A DNA stretch of 64,000 nt from Neobacillus sp. Marseille-Q6967 (GCF_946151075.1 NZ_OX267715.1:1775881-1839880), one strand, 5' to 3'. Counted from the first letter of the stretch, positions 35,509-43,913 are shown. Made by a program: numbers and translations. The notes: generated by a model not told the origin, from the letters alone.

Positions 35509-36693
35509 TTACTTTGAAAACTGATATCCTTTTAAAGTCAAGTCTCTTGGGAGATTGGCAAAGGTTTCACACCCGTTTTCCGTAATCCGAATGGACTCGC
35601 TCACCTCAAAGCCATAATCGTCCAGCCACAATCCCGGAATGAGATGGAATGTCATATTAGGCTGCAGGATCGTTTTGTCGCCTTTTCGTATGCTCACGGT
35701 GTGCTCGCCCCAATCTGGAGGATAATTGCATCCCATTGAGTAGCCCAACCGTGATTCTTTCACAAATCCGCTTTTCTCAATGGTTTTTCTCCAAGTTTCC
35801 TCAATCTCTTCACATGCAATACCAGGACGAATCATATCTAAGCAGGCATTTATACCTTCCACCGCTACACTTGAAAGGGTTTTCATTTTATCCTTTGGTT
35901 TTCCAATCTGTAGGGTTCTTGCCAGCGGTGAATGATATCTTTTATAGCAGCCAGCCACTTCCAAAATAACAGCATCCCCATCTTTATAGCGGTCATCTGT
36001 CCAGGTTAAATGAGGGGTAGAGGTTTTTTCTCCGGATGGCAGCAGTGGAACAATGGATGGATAATCTCCGCCAAATTCTTCGGTTCCCGTAATTTGAGTG
36101 TAAAAAATCTTCGCTGCCACATCACATTCCCTTACACCCTCTTCAATTAAATCAATTCCTGCCTGCATCGCCTTTTCTACAATCTTTGCTGCACGTTTCA
36201 TGTATCCAATTTCAGCATCCGACTTTATCAAACGTACCCAATTAACTAGTAAAGTAGCATCCTGTAAACTGGCATTCGGCAGTCCATTTTTTAACTGTTC
36301 ATAACATTTGGCTGTGAAATAATAGTTTTCCATCTCTACTCCAATAGAGCAGTGAGCTTTACCAAATTCTTTTAATCGATCAGCGACGAAATCCATCGGA
36401 TGCTTGATTTCAGATTGAACATAAACATCTGGGTAGGAAATAATATTTTCATGGGAGATCCATGTCGTTGCTTTTGCTCCGTTGGCATCCTGCCCGCGCC
36501 CAATCCATTTTGGTTGTTCTTCATCAATCATTACTACGAGCATCTGATGTACGTAAAACGACCAGCCATCGTAGCCGGAAAGATAATGAAGATTCGCTGG
36601 ATCTGTGATAAGCAGCACTTCCATTCCCTTTTGTGCCATTCGTTCTTTTGTTTTACGGATTCGCTCTTTATACTCTGTTATTGAGAAAGACAT
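35509..36693 (-). CDS. doeA: Ectoine hydrolase (DoeA/EutD), copy 3
   Basis: 394 residues from the ATG at 36693; a GTG four codons upstream is too close to the AGGAG. Nearly the same protein as copy 2 through most of its length, including HYLSGYDGWSFYVHQMLVVMIDEEQP, GGDYPSIVPLLPSGEKTSTPHLTWTDDRY, GCYKRYHSPLARTLQIG and CNYPPDWGEHTVSIRKGD. It heads the operon DoeA-EutC-PLP enzyme-M20-Hom-ALDH. One of copies 2 and 3 may be tuned to ectoine and the other to hydroxyectoine (inference). Confidence 0.9.
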   Translation of the reverse strand: MSFSITEYKERIRKTKERMAQKGMEVLLITDPANLHYLSGYDGWSFYVHQMLVVMIDEEQPKWIGRGQDANGAKATTWISHENIISYPDVYVQSEIKHPMDFVADRLKEFGKAHCSIGVEMENYYFTAKCYEQLKNGLPNASLQDATLLVNWVRLIKSDAEIGYMKRAAKIVEKAMQAGIDLIEEGVRECDVAAKIFYTQITGTEEFGGDYPSIVPLLPSGEKTSTPHLTWTDDRYKDGDAVILEVAGCYKRYHSPLARTLQIGKPKDKMKTLSSVAVEGINACLDMIRPGIACEEIEETWRKTIEKSGFVKESRLGYSMGCNYPPDWGEHTVSIRKGDKTILQPNMTFHLIPGLWLDDYGFEVSESIRITENGCETFANLPRDLTLKGYQFSK

Positions 36694-36757
36694 CGTTTCT
36701 TCCACTCCTGTTTGCGAATGAGTTTAAATAATTATTTGAATTTTTCTATTTGTTTGT

Positions 36758-36786
36758 ATTATAAGAAAATGCGGTATGTTTTTTCA
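36758..36786 (-). promoter_or_regulatory. Candidate promoter of the doeA copy 3 operon
   Basis: Perfect TATAAT at 36758-36763 with a weak -35 (TGAAAA) 17 bases upstream, about 65 bases before the gene start. The weak -35 is consistent with need for an activator such as the PucR protein. Confidence 0.5.
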
Positions 36787-36897
36787 TCTGACATTCTGTA
36801 TGAAAGATTTTGTTGTTTTCTAGTCAAAATTATCAAATAAATGTATTAATCTAGTTTATTGGTCAACAGCTTAAAATGAAGAAACCACTAGTTACAA

Positions 36898-36947
36898 AGA
36901 AAAACCGTCAAAATAATCCCTCTCTTACGGATTATTTTGACGGTTTT
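36898..36947 (-). terminator. Terminator of the ectoine eutB gene
   Basis: AAACCGTCAAAATAATCC pairs with its complement across a short loop, followed on the minus strand by TTTTTC. A run of A on the other side makes it potentially bidirectional. The rest of the 36.7-36.95 kb gap is AT-rich promoter DNA. Confidence 0.82.
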
Positions 36948-36952
36948 TTACT

Positions 36953-37951
36953 TCAAGTGTAATTCTGAATCAAAGTAAGTAATACGGACAGATCAACATT
37001 TTGACCGCTAATAATCACAGCCATATCGCCTTCTGAATACGGGATTTTTCTTCCTAAAACGGCTGCAATTCCTATGGCTGCTGCGCCTTCCATAATCATT
37101 CGATGTTTGTCCATCATAAAGGCCATACTATAGGCTATCTCATCTTCTGGAATCAGAATGACATCGTCTATATATTTTTGAACCATCTGAAACGTGTATT
37201 GATTATCGAGTCCAATTCCTCCTAGTAAACTATCAGCCAGTGTCTCGCTTTCCTCCATTGTAACTGGTTTACCGGCTTTTAAACTTTCATACATTACGGC
37301 TGACTTTTCCATTGAAACACCTGTTACTCGGATAGCATGATCATTAGATTTTAATGCCAAACCAATCCCAGACAACAGTCCGCCGCCAGAGAGGGGAACA
37401 ATTACATCTGTTAATTGGGGAAGATCCTCTAGCAATTCCAACCCAATGGTTCCTTGGCCGGAAATAATATGAGGGTCATCAAATGGCTCAATTACCGTTA
37501 ATCCCTTCTCTTTTTCAAGTTCATAACAGCGCACACCAGCAGCATCCTGACTATCACCCACAATCTCAATTTGAGCCCCAAGCCTTTTTAATGAATCTAC
37601 TTTTGCTTTAGGAACCCGATTGGAAATACACACAATTGCATCTATTCCAAGTTTTTTCGCTACGTACGCTACTGCCATCCCATGATTTCCAGTTGAGTAT
37701 GTAGCAACCCCTCGTTTTTTTTCCTCTTCACTCAAGCTTAGGATTTTATTGGCCGCCCCCCTCACCTTAAATGCTCCAACCTCGTGAACATTTTCCAGCT
37801 TTAAATAAACATTTCGGCCAATTATTTCTGATAGAATGGAAGATTGGATGACGGGCGTTTTGTTGATTAAATGACCAATTCTTTTTCTGGCTTCCCACAC
37901 ATTACGGATGTTTAACTCTTTTCTTTCTTTAGTCAGTTTTGTAAAAGTCAA
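36953..37951 (-). CDS. eutB: Threonine-dehydratase-like EutB of hydroxyectoine utilisation
   Basis: 332 residues from a TTG at 37951 with GGAGGG 9 bases upstream; the in-frame extension to 38020 is poorly supported. Fold type II PLP enzyme: PLP lysine Lys62 in ENVHEVGAFKVRGAANK, FSTGNHG-like ATYSTGNHGMAVAYVAKKLG, the phosphate loop VPLSGGGLLSGIGLALK, and SLLGGIGLDNQYTFQMV. The ENVHE-GAFK and DSLLGGIG segments are those of EutB from hydroxyectoine clusters rather than IlvA. No ACT domain. It has its own unit directly downstream of the PucR regulator. Confidence 0.84.
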   Translation of the reverse strand: MTFTKLTKERKELNIRNVWEARKRIGHLINKTPVIQSSILSEIIGRNVYLKLENVHEVGAFKVRGAANKILSLSEEEKKRGVATYSTGNHGMAVAYVAKKLGIDAIVCISNRVPKAKVDSLKRLGAQIEIVGDSQDAAGVRCYELEKEKGLTVIEPFDDPHIISGQGTIGLELLEDLPQLTDVIVPLSGGGLLSGIGLALKSNDHAIRVTGVSMEKSAVMYESLKAGKPVTMEESETLADSLLGGIGLDNQYTFQMVQKYIDDVILIPEDEIAYSMAFMMDKHRMIMEGAAAIGIAAVLGRKIPYSEGDMAVIISGQNVDLSVLLTLIQNYT

Positions 37952-38101
37952 TTTATTCTTCCCTCCACGACCCATACTGTATTTTAAATAAATACTAAGT
38001 CCATTTTTAATAGATATCAATTGTCAAAACTGACTATATGATTCTTCATTTTTTCATACAATTTTATCAATAAATTTTCATATCCTTTACAACGTAGAAA
38101 A

Positions 38102-38138
38102 AAACAGCTAAGAGACAAAAGAAATCTCTTAGCTGTAT
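38102..38138 (-). terminator. Terminator of the pucR-type gene
   Basis: ACAGCTAAGAGA and TCTCTTAGCTGT form a 12-bp stem followed on the minus strand by TTTTTTTCT. Confidence 0.85.
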
Positions 38139-38188
38139 TGTATATTTACTGTCGGTTTCTGACGAAATGTAAAAACCTTAATATGTTC

Positions 38189-39880
38189 TTATGAACATCC
38201 CATTTTCCAGGTTTTAATGCTTAAATCTAATAAAAACAAATCATCCGGATCGACAAGTGAAAGACCTGTTAATTCTTCGATTTTTCTTAAGCGGTATAGT
38301 AACGATTGTCGATGTAAAAACAAAGCTTTAGCCGTTTTACTTACATTCCCTTGATAATGATTGTAGGTACTGATGGTATCGATTAAATCAAGATTACGCT
38401 GTTTGTTATATTCTACCAGCGGTTCAACGGTAGACATAATAATTTCTTTCATTTCCTGGTTTTGGGACAGATTTAATAACACACGGTCAATCCGGGTATT
38501 TTCATACATAACCCGATTTCCAATCCCTTTTTTATTCCTGCATATATTTAAGGCGATTTTGGCATTTTGATAGCTTTCCTTAAAACCTACTATATCCTCA
38601 TTGTAATTTCCAATTCCCCACGAAATATCGACTTTGGGCAGTAGACTTCGTAACCGGCGATCAACAAGATCTAGAAAGTTTGTAACGCCTTCTTTTTTAT
38701 TTTCTAATGAAACTTCAAGAAAAACCAACAGCTGTTCTTCCTGATATGTAATCATGACTTCTTTATTTAATGACTGGGCTGCATAGTAAATTTCTTCTTT
38801 TATATAATGAATCATGCTTTCAAGCCATAGCTGATAAGCACCTTCCTCTAATTTTCTTTTCCGGAAAAGCGCTTTCAAATTTTCCGTTGCACCAATAATG
38901 CAGATATACGGCAGTTTAAGATTGTAACCTACTATTTCGGCTCTTGAATCCGCCTGTTCCAAGGAAGTAAACTCCCCATTTATTAGCTCTTTAATAAATG
39001 AAGCGTGAAGCAGCAATTTGGCTTCTTCCACTGCATTTTTCCTTGAAAACCAAAGGGCTATGGTCGTCACAGCATGCTCTAATACATTGACAGTAAACTG
39101 GTTTAAAAATTGATCTAGGCTGATATCACTTGGGAGGATCACAAATAAAAAGTCTTGGGTATTTCCTGATACCTGAATGACAGGGAGCTGTAAGATGCAG
39201 TAATCTTCTATTTTAATCGTTTGTATTTTTTGGATCATAGGATCATGTGAAGATAATGACATTGGTTTTCTAGCCGGGATGATTCCCTTTACCGTATATT
39301 CCCGCCAATTATCAAGAAAATAAGGGATTTCTTCACTTTGTGCTTGAATCGTTCCTATTTGATTAGCAATGATAACGGGGTATCCCACCTGCTGGTATAA
39401 ATAGTTGGCAATACATGTGAGCTCCGTTTCTTTAAGAATTAAATTTAAAAGCTCTTGCTGAACTTTCTCAGATCTGCGGCTCTCCTTATAATTGATTTCA
39501 TTTAATTGCAGCATTACTGCTTCGGTAATTTCAGAAAAACGGATTTCCCACGGGAGTTCAATCAAAATAAATTGATGCTGATTTGCAAGTTCAATGATTT
39601 CCTTTGGAATTTCAAAAATATGCCGTCCCAGCGCTACCCCTAGAGCAGTTGCCTCTGAATCTATCACATCCTGAACAAATTTCTCAAATTCCTTTAGGTT
39701 TTGACCGCAGCCAATAGCCGTCGTTAAAACAAATTCGTTCTTACGGACAAAGCTCTCAACCGGGATTTCCATCGCTGAAACCCATTGAACCTTTCTGTCC
39801 TTCACTAATTCTTGTCCAGCTATCACCTTCGCGTCTTTCATAAAATCTAATTTTAAAATATCATATACCTTTAAACTCAT
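38189..39880 (-). CDS. PucR-family transcriptional regulator
   Basis: 563 residues. An N-terminal PucR domain (MSLKVYDILKLDFMKDAKVIAGQEL..., about residues 1-125), a GGDEF-like middle, and the C-terminal PucR helix-turn-helix (YNHYQGNVSKTAKALFLHRQSLLYRLRKIEELTGLSLVDPDDLFLLDLSIKTW). PucR-type activators in Bacillus respond to catabolic substrates. Its place at the head of the EutB/EutC/DoeA block makes it the likely regulator of ectoine catabolism here. In proteobacteria that task belongs to EnuR (a GntR/MocR protein), for which no homologue is seen in the window. Confidence 0.9.
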   Translation of the reverse strand: MSLKVYDILKLDFMKDAKVIAGQELVKDRKVQWVSAMEIPVESFVRKNEFVLTTAIGCGQNLKEFEKFVQDVIDSEATALGVALGRHIFEIPKEIIELANQHQFILIELPWEIRFSEITEAVMLQLNEINYKESRRSEKVQQELLNLILKETELTCIANYLYQQVGYPVIIANQIGTIQAQSEEIPYFLDNWREYTVKGIIPARKPMSLSSHDPMIQKIQTIKIEDYCILQLPVIQVSGNTQDFLFVILPSDISLDQFLNQFTVNVLEHAVTTIALWFSRKNAVEEAKLLLHASFIKELINGEFTSLEQADSRAEIVGYNLKLPYICIIGATENLKALFRKRKLEEGAYQLWLESMIHYIKEEIYYAAQSLNKEVMITYQEEQLLVFLEVSLENKKEGVTNFLDLVDRRLRSLLPKVDISWGIGNYNEDIVGFKESYQNAKIALNICRNKKGIGNRVMYENTRIDRVLLNLSQNQEMKEIIMSTVEPLVEYNKQRNLDLIDTISTYNHYQGNVSKTAKALFLHRQSLLYRLRKIEELTGLSLVDPDDLFLLDLSIKTWKMGCS

Positions 39881-40246
39881 AGAACCTCCTATCTGCTAGA
39901 TTCAATTATTAATTAGATTACTAGCCATGTTGCTCATTGAATTATTTTCTAGATGTATCGTTAAAAAAGGAGGGCAAAGCTCAGGATTTGGATTACTATT
40001 TTTCCAATGTTCCATGATAACTTTACATCAATTTTTTCTTTTTTATTCTAACAAATCAAGACAATTCAGTAAATTGGAAACTGGTAATATTGCGTTAAAA
40101 GGAGGAAAACGGGTGAATTAGTCGTTTTTTGCAGAAGAAAATTAAACAAAAAGCGGTTTAATTCTAAATAAAATTAAACCGCTTTTTGTTTATGGATTTT
40201 CATATTCTATTTTTATTGATTGAATTTTTAAGATAAACTCTTGATT
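39881..40246 (-). other. Gap between pucR-type and IDEAL genes
   Basis: Contains a strong stem (AAAAAGCGGTTTAATT with its complement, 40149-40188), symmetric enough to terminate in both directions. A 64-codon plus-strand frame (39927-40121) lacks a ribosome binding site and looks random. The remainder is AT-rich and probably holds the pucR-type promoter, which I could not pin down. Confidence 0.5.
40149..40188 (-). terminator. Terminator after the IDEAL-domain gene
   Basis: A 16-bp arm (AAAAAGCGGTTTAATT) pairs with its complement across CTAAATAA; T-runs flank both ends. Confidence 0.85.
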
Positions 40247-40639
40247 TTAAAAACGTCTCATCCCGCCTGCTTTTGTTTCACCAAAATGATTATCTTTTTG
40301 TGCCTTAACATCAATCACAAGCTGTCTCATTGAGTTCAATTTAGTAGTGAGTTCATTAAACCATTCTTTATCCCCTGTTGATAAGGCCACGTCAATTAAG
40401 AAGAGGATTTGTTCCTTATTCGTAACATTTGCAGCAGGCAGAAGCTTAACCTGTTTGCTTAATAATGGTATTGTCTTACCAATTATTTCCTCGTTATCAC
40501 ACCTCACAACGGTAACCTTTACTACTCCTTCTAAATTGCTTATGGATTCAATGTAACCAATTATTAATTCGCCATTTCGGGATTCTCCCTTAATCCAATC
40601 TCCTATTTCAAATATGGAAAATTGATTATTAGACAACAT
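40247..40639 (-). CDS. IDEAL-domain protein of unknown function
   Basis: 130 residues from the ATG at 40639, which has GGTG 6 bases upstream; a GTG start at 40648 is the alternative. The N-terminal half looks like a small beta domain (FEIGDWIKGESRNGELIIGYIESI). The C-terminal half has the IDEAL motif (ILFLIDVALSTGDKEWFNELTTKLNS), a short helix pair found in small Firmicute proteins, some of which act as adaptors. Function unknown. Its promoter region carries the same operator as the neighbouring Rrf2 and Spx genes, so it belongs to one stress module. Confidence 0.75.
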   Translation of the reverse strand: MLSNNQFSIFEIGDWIKGESRNGELIIGYIESISNLEGVVKVTVVRCDNEEIIGKTIPLLSKQVKLLPAANVTNKEQILFLIDVALSTGDKEWFNELTTKLNSMRQLVIDVKAQKDNHFGETKAGGMRRF

Positions 40640-40662
40640 TATTTTCACCTGCTTTCGGACTT

Positions 40663-40687
40663 AACTGTAATATATTTTATTACAGTT
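40663..40687 (-). promoter_or_regulatory. CTGTAA-N9-TTACAG operator upstream of the IDEAL gene
   Basis: A perfect 25-bp palindrome with AACTGTAATA arms around TATTT. Core CTGTAA (40665-40670) and TTACAG (40680-40685) are separated by 9 bases, as at two other places in this module. Confidence 0.75.
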
Positions 40688-40726
40688 ATTTTAAGAAGAA
40701 GCCTGCTGACAAAGACAATCAAAACT

Positions 40727-41140
40727 TTATTGTTTTTGATTGACAAGATCAACCACTTCTTTAATGGTATAGTTCTTTAGATATTCACCCAGATGTTCTT
40801 CAGCACCTAAAAATATCGAAAACAAGACTCTTTGCATATTTGCTCCGACAATGCACTGTTCATTTGATTCAGGACATTTAGGCTGCAGCGCACCTTCAGA
40901 GGTAATCATATAAATATCCCAAAGATTAACCTCATCAAGATCTAAAGCAAATATAAATCCGCCACCCGTTCCTTCTTTTGATTTAATAAAGCCATGCTTT
41001 TTTAACAAACTTAAGACTTTACGAATGCGAACCGGATGGACACCAGCACTCTCTGAGATGTATTCACTAGTTGACATCCGGTCTGGCTGTAGCGCCAATA
41101 ATGTTAAACTATGAATGGCAAGTGTAAAATCACTATTCAT
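40727..41140 (-). CDS. Rrf2-family regulator (SaiR-like)
   Basis: 137 residues with AGGAGGG ahead of the ATG. Rrf2 winged helix (FTLAIHSLTLLALQPDRMSTSEYISESAGVHPVRIRKVLSLLKKHGFIKSKEGTGGGF) and a C-terminal region with only two cysteines (Cys89 and Cys96, KCPESNEQC). In Bacillus anthracis the Rrf2 protein SaiR represses spxA2. Here an spx paralogue lies directly upstream and its promoter, this gene's own promoter and the IDEAL gene all carry CTGTAA-N9-TTACAG. That makes this the likely binding protein. The cysteines suggest redox or NO sensing (inference). Confidence 0.85.
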   Translation of the reverse strand: MNSDFTLAIHSLTLLALQPDRMSTSEYISESAGVHPVRIRKVLSLLKKHGFIKSKEGTGGGFIFALDLDEVNLWDIYMITSEGALQPKCPESNEQCIVGANMQRVLFSIFLGAEEHLGEYLKNYTIKEVVDLVNQKQ

Positions 41141-41193
41141 GACCTGCCCTCCTAAAGATATTTCGTCATTTTACTATAACGGGTATTATATAC

Positions 41194-41222
41194 TATTTTT
41201 ACTGTAAAAATAATCGTTACAG
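41194..41222 (-). promoter_or_regulatory. CTGTAA-N9-TTACAG operator upstream of the Rrf2 gene
   Basis: CTGTAA at 41202-41207 and TTACAG at 41217-41222 with a 9-base gap. It overlaps a perfect 19-bp palindrome TATTTTTACTGTAAAAATA (41194-41212). Suggests autoregulation. Confidence 0.75.
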
Positions 41223-41307
41223 ATTAGTCATTCTGACATCAGTTTACTGGACATCTAGCTAAGATGCAACTTTTTACTATTTGGATAAATTGCCCAATAT
41301 TCTCAAA

Positions 41308-41703
41308 TTAATTGGCCATTTCTTGCGATTCGATCCTTACAAATGTACGAAGCCTGCGGGGTAGAAACCTGCGAATTTCGTCCTCGTTATATCCAACCTG
41401 TAATCGTTTTTCGTCTTGGATGATAGGCCGGCGCAACATTTTGGGGTTATTCTTGATTAATTTATATAGTTCATTTAGTGGCAAAGATTCAATATCTATA
41501 TTCAATTCTTGAAAAACTTTTGAATTCGTTGAAATAATTTCGTCCGTCCCATCTTCTGTCAGGCGAAGAATGGATTTGATCTCATCAATCGTAAGGGGAT
41601 CAGATATGATGTTTCTTTCAATATATTCAATTTGATGATCCTCAAGCCAAGCCTTTGCTTTTCGGCAAGAACCACAGCTTGGTGTCGTATATAGATTTAC
41701 CAT
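41308..41703 (-). CDS. spxA: Spx-family redox regulator (SpxA paralogue)
   Basis: 131 residues from the ATG at 41703, exactly the length of Spx; upstream in-frame GTG/ATG codons would add 2-4 residues. ArsC-like fold with the redox CxxC (SCGSCRKAK, Cys10 and Cys13), the invariant arginine region [28 protein letters not shown] and [12 protein letters not shown]. Spx binds the alpha C-terminal domain of RNA polymerase and switches on thiol-stress genes. It stands alone downstream of an Rrf2-type operator, reminiscent of the SaiR-SpxA2 pair. Confidence 0.9.
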   Translation of the reverse strand: MVNLYTTPSCGSCRKAKAWLEDHQIEYIERNIISDPLTIDEIKSILRLTEDGTDEIISTNSKVFQELNIDIESLPLNELYKLIKNNPKMLRRPIIQDEKRLQVGYNEDEIRRFLPRRLRTFVRIESQEMAN

Positions 41704-41821
41704 ACTCATACACACTCCCTATTCATTTAGTTTATTATTATGCTTAACACTGTTTAAATGTAACGAAAAAAATTACAGTTTAGCGACAAATGTACAAGTT
41801 CTTTTCAAATTGTTAGCTTAT

Positions 41822-41844
41822 ACTGTAATATTAATATTTACAGT
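41822..41844 (-). promoter_or_regulatory. CTGTAA-N9-TTACAG operator upstream of spx
   Basis: ACTGTAATATTAATATTTAC with the rest of the right arm; core CTGTAA 41823-41828 and TTACAG 41838-41843 separated by 9 bases. A further half-site TTACAG is at 41773-41778. Confidence 0.75.
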
Positions 41845-41883
41845 TAAAAAAGTCAACTATCATTTTATGACCTAAACGTAAAG

Positions 41884-41917
41884 AAAGACCTAATTCTATT
41901 AAGAATCAGATCTTATT
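41884..41917 (-). terminator. Terminator of the TRAP transporter operon
   Basis: AGATCTGATTCT pairs with AGAATTAGGTCT (two G-U pairs) around TAAT, followed on the minus strand by TTCTTT. Confidence 0.7.
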
Positions 41918-41939
41918 TACATAATACTGTCATTTCCCT

Positions 41940-42479
41940 CTATTCATTAACATTTGTTTCTGTTTTAAATAGAAAAGATGGTTCTTTTTCCAACAGATTT
42001 TTTAACAGAATGAATATGTTCTCGACAATGATTAAGGCAAAAGCAGCAGGAATAAAGAAGAACAATGGATAGATGGGATACAATGTTCCAGCCGCCGGAA
42101 ACGACATATTGCGGTCAAGCCCCTGCATCGCATACTCCCATGTAAATTGCGTCATTAAAACAAGAATAAAGATTTCGATGATTAGCATTCCAAAGATAAA
42201 GAATTTCTGTGTTTTATGCTGAAAACGGTCAATTAGAAGGTCCATCTTTGGGAGTACGTTAGATGAATACACGTACGCAAGCGACGGAAATACAAGGATC
42301 GGCATAAAATAGTTCTGCACGATTTCAAATGCTCCGTTAATGGGATTACCGCCACTGTTTCGTAAAAACACATCCATAACGATAAACACCATCATCCCAA
42401 ACAAGCTGATGCCGCTTATCCAAACTCCTATAAGCTTAATCCAGTCAAAATATTTGTAAGCACGTAAAATACCGTTCAT
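41940..42479 (-). CDS. dctQ: TRAP transporter small membrane subunit (DctQ-like)
   Basis: 179 residues from the ATG at 42479, 9 bases after GGAAAGG; longer readings overlap the dctM end without a site. Four membrane spans; the DctQ pattern includes VWISGISLFGMMVFIVMDVFLRNSGG, FMPILVFPSLAYVYSSN and a final IYPLFFFIPAAFALIIVENIFILLKNL. It pairs with DctM in a sodium- or proton-driven uptake system for organic acids. Gene order P-M-Q differs from the usual P-Q-M. Confidence 0.86.
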   Translation of the reverse strand: MNGILRAYKYFDWIKLIGVWISGISLFGMMVFIVMDVFLRNSGGNPINGAFEIVQNYFMPILVFPSLAYVYSSNVLPKMDLLIDRFQHKTQKFFIFGMLIIEIFILVLMTQFTWEYAMQGLDRNMSFPAAGTLYPIYPLFFFIPAAFALIIVENIFILLKNLLEKEPSFLFKTETNVNE

Positions 42480-42496
42480 CTTCATCATCCTTTCCG

Positions 42497-43822
42497 TCAC
42501 GAATCCATGGAATTTGGCAGGTATGTGGCAAGTTCTGGGAACATAATCATGAGTCCGCATACCACAACGAGTACGGCGATGGCAAACACCATTCCAATCC
42601 GGAAAATCGGTTCTAACCTGATTTTACTAACACCTGCTACTGCATACACACTTAACCCAACCGGAGGAGTTAGAAGGCCTATGGTACAAATGACACCAAC
42701 AAAGACTCCGAACCAGAGTAAATCGATTTGCATGGCATTGATAATTGGAAGGAGAACGGGAATTGACATCAAAATAACCGCAGCCCCTTCAATAAACATA
42801 AACATGATGAAAAGCACGAGAGAAATCACGACAAGCACAAGTGCGGGGGTGTCCATAATGGGCTGCAGCATCTCAATCAGTTTCCTCGGCATTAAGGATA
42901 GCGAGACGAATCGGCCAAAAATTTGGGCACCAATCATAATTAACATAACCATCCCTGTTAATCGAAGAGTTTCGGTAACAGAGTCTTTAATAAAGGCAAA
43001 GTTTACTTTTCCTAATACAAGCGCTGCTAAAAATCCAACAAACGCTCCTACTGCCCCTGCTTCTGTTGGGGTAAAAAGGCCGCTGTAAATCCCAACGAAA
43101 ATGATTAACATAACCGAAATAGAAATGATAATGACAGTTAAAAGTCGCGGACCAGAGACATAATGCGCTTCTTCGGCGGTTACGGCTACTTCGTTTCTTG
43201 CAGGCAGTTGTTTTTTTTCAATTTTGTAATACACGAGCATCACAGCAATAAACACCAGCATACAAAGGATTCCGGGAATCACTGATCCGATAAATAACGA
43301 TCCTACTGGCGTTTCCGTTGCTACTCCGTAAAGGATTAAGATGATACTCGGAGGGATTACTCCTGATAGGGAGCCCGCTGCCGCTGCAATGGCTCCCGCA
43401 AGCGGTGGACTGTACCCGTGTCTTTGTAATTCTGGAACCGCCACTTGGCCAAGAGAAGCGGCAGTTGCAGTACCGGATCCAGAAACAGCTCCAAGCAGTC
43501 CGCCAATGATCATGGTTAACACACCTAAAGCTCCATTTTTCCCTCTAGACACCTTGTGGACCAAGTAAAAGATATCTTTTACGATATCTGCTTTCAAGAT
43601 AAACTGGGCCATTAACACGAACAACGGAATTGTCGTAAGCGTATAACTTGCCACACGATTAAACGGTTCATTTCCCAGCAGCCCTGGTAAAATATCGAAT
43701 CCTTCCAGCAAAATAATACCGATAACGCCGCAGGCAAATAATACGGAATGAATATACAAGCCTGAAACTAGAAAGAGAACGAGCAAAGTAAGAATGATTC
43801 CTATCACAATCGCTGCATCCAT
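42497..43822 (-). CDS. dctM: TRAP transporter large membrane subunit (DctM-like)
   Basis: 441 residues with about twelve spans. DctM features: TTIPLFVLMAQFILKADIVKDIF, GGLLGAVSGSGTATAASLGQVAVPELQRHGYSPPLAGAIAAAAGSLSGVIPPSIILILYG and TPPVGLSVYAVAGVSKI. Follows the binding-protein gene by about 140 bases that hold a stem-loop. Confidence 0.93.
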   Translation of the reverse strand: MDAAIVIGIILTLLVLFLVSGLYIHSVLFACGVIGIILLEGFDILPGLLGNEPFNRVASYTLTTIPLFVLMAQFILKADIVKDIFYLVHKVSRGKNGALGVLTMIIGGLLGAVSGSGTATAASLGQVAVPELQRHGYSPPLAGAIAAAAGSLSGVIPPSIILILYGVATETPVGSLFIGSVIPGILCMLVFIAVMLVYYKIEKKQLPARNEVAVTAEEAHYVSGPRLLTVIIISISVMLIIFVGIYSGLFTPTEAGAVGAFVGFLAALVLGKVNFAFIKDSVTETLRLTGMVMLIMIGAQIFGRFVSLSLMPRKLIEMLQPIMDTPALVLVVISLVLFIMFMFIEGAAVILMSIPVLLPIINAMQIDLLWFGVFVGVICTIGLLTPPVGLSVYAVAGVSKIRLEPIFRIGMVFAIAVLVVVCGLMIMFPELATYLPNSMDS

Positions 43823-43913
43823 TTAACCACCCTGCCTTTTCGTAATAAAATCTCCCTCTGTTTCCTTGCTTCCAAGAAGGAGCTATCTTCAATAATTCTT
43901 ATAAATTAAAGTG

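Noticed and set aside
34479..37951. Reading the PLP enzyme and ornithine-cyclodeaminase homologue as ordinary IlvA/arginine catabolism genes
   Set aside because: Sequence blocks and neighbourhood (DoeA, MHS symporter, M20) fit hydroxyectoine EutB/EutC better, and no arginine or isoleucine pathway genes are adjacent.
39927..40121. 64-codon plus-strand frame
   Set aside because: No ribosome binding site and no family resemblance; it crosses into the flank of a terminator region and looks like chance.
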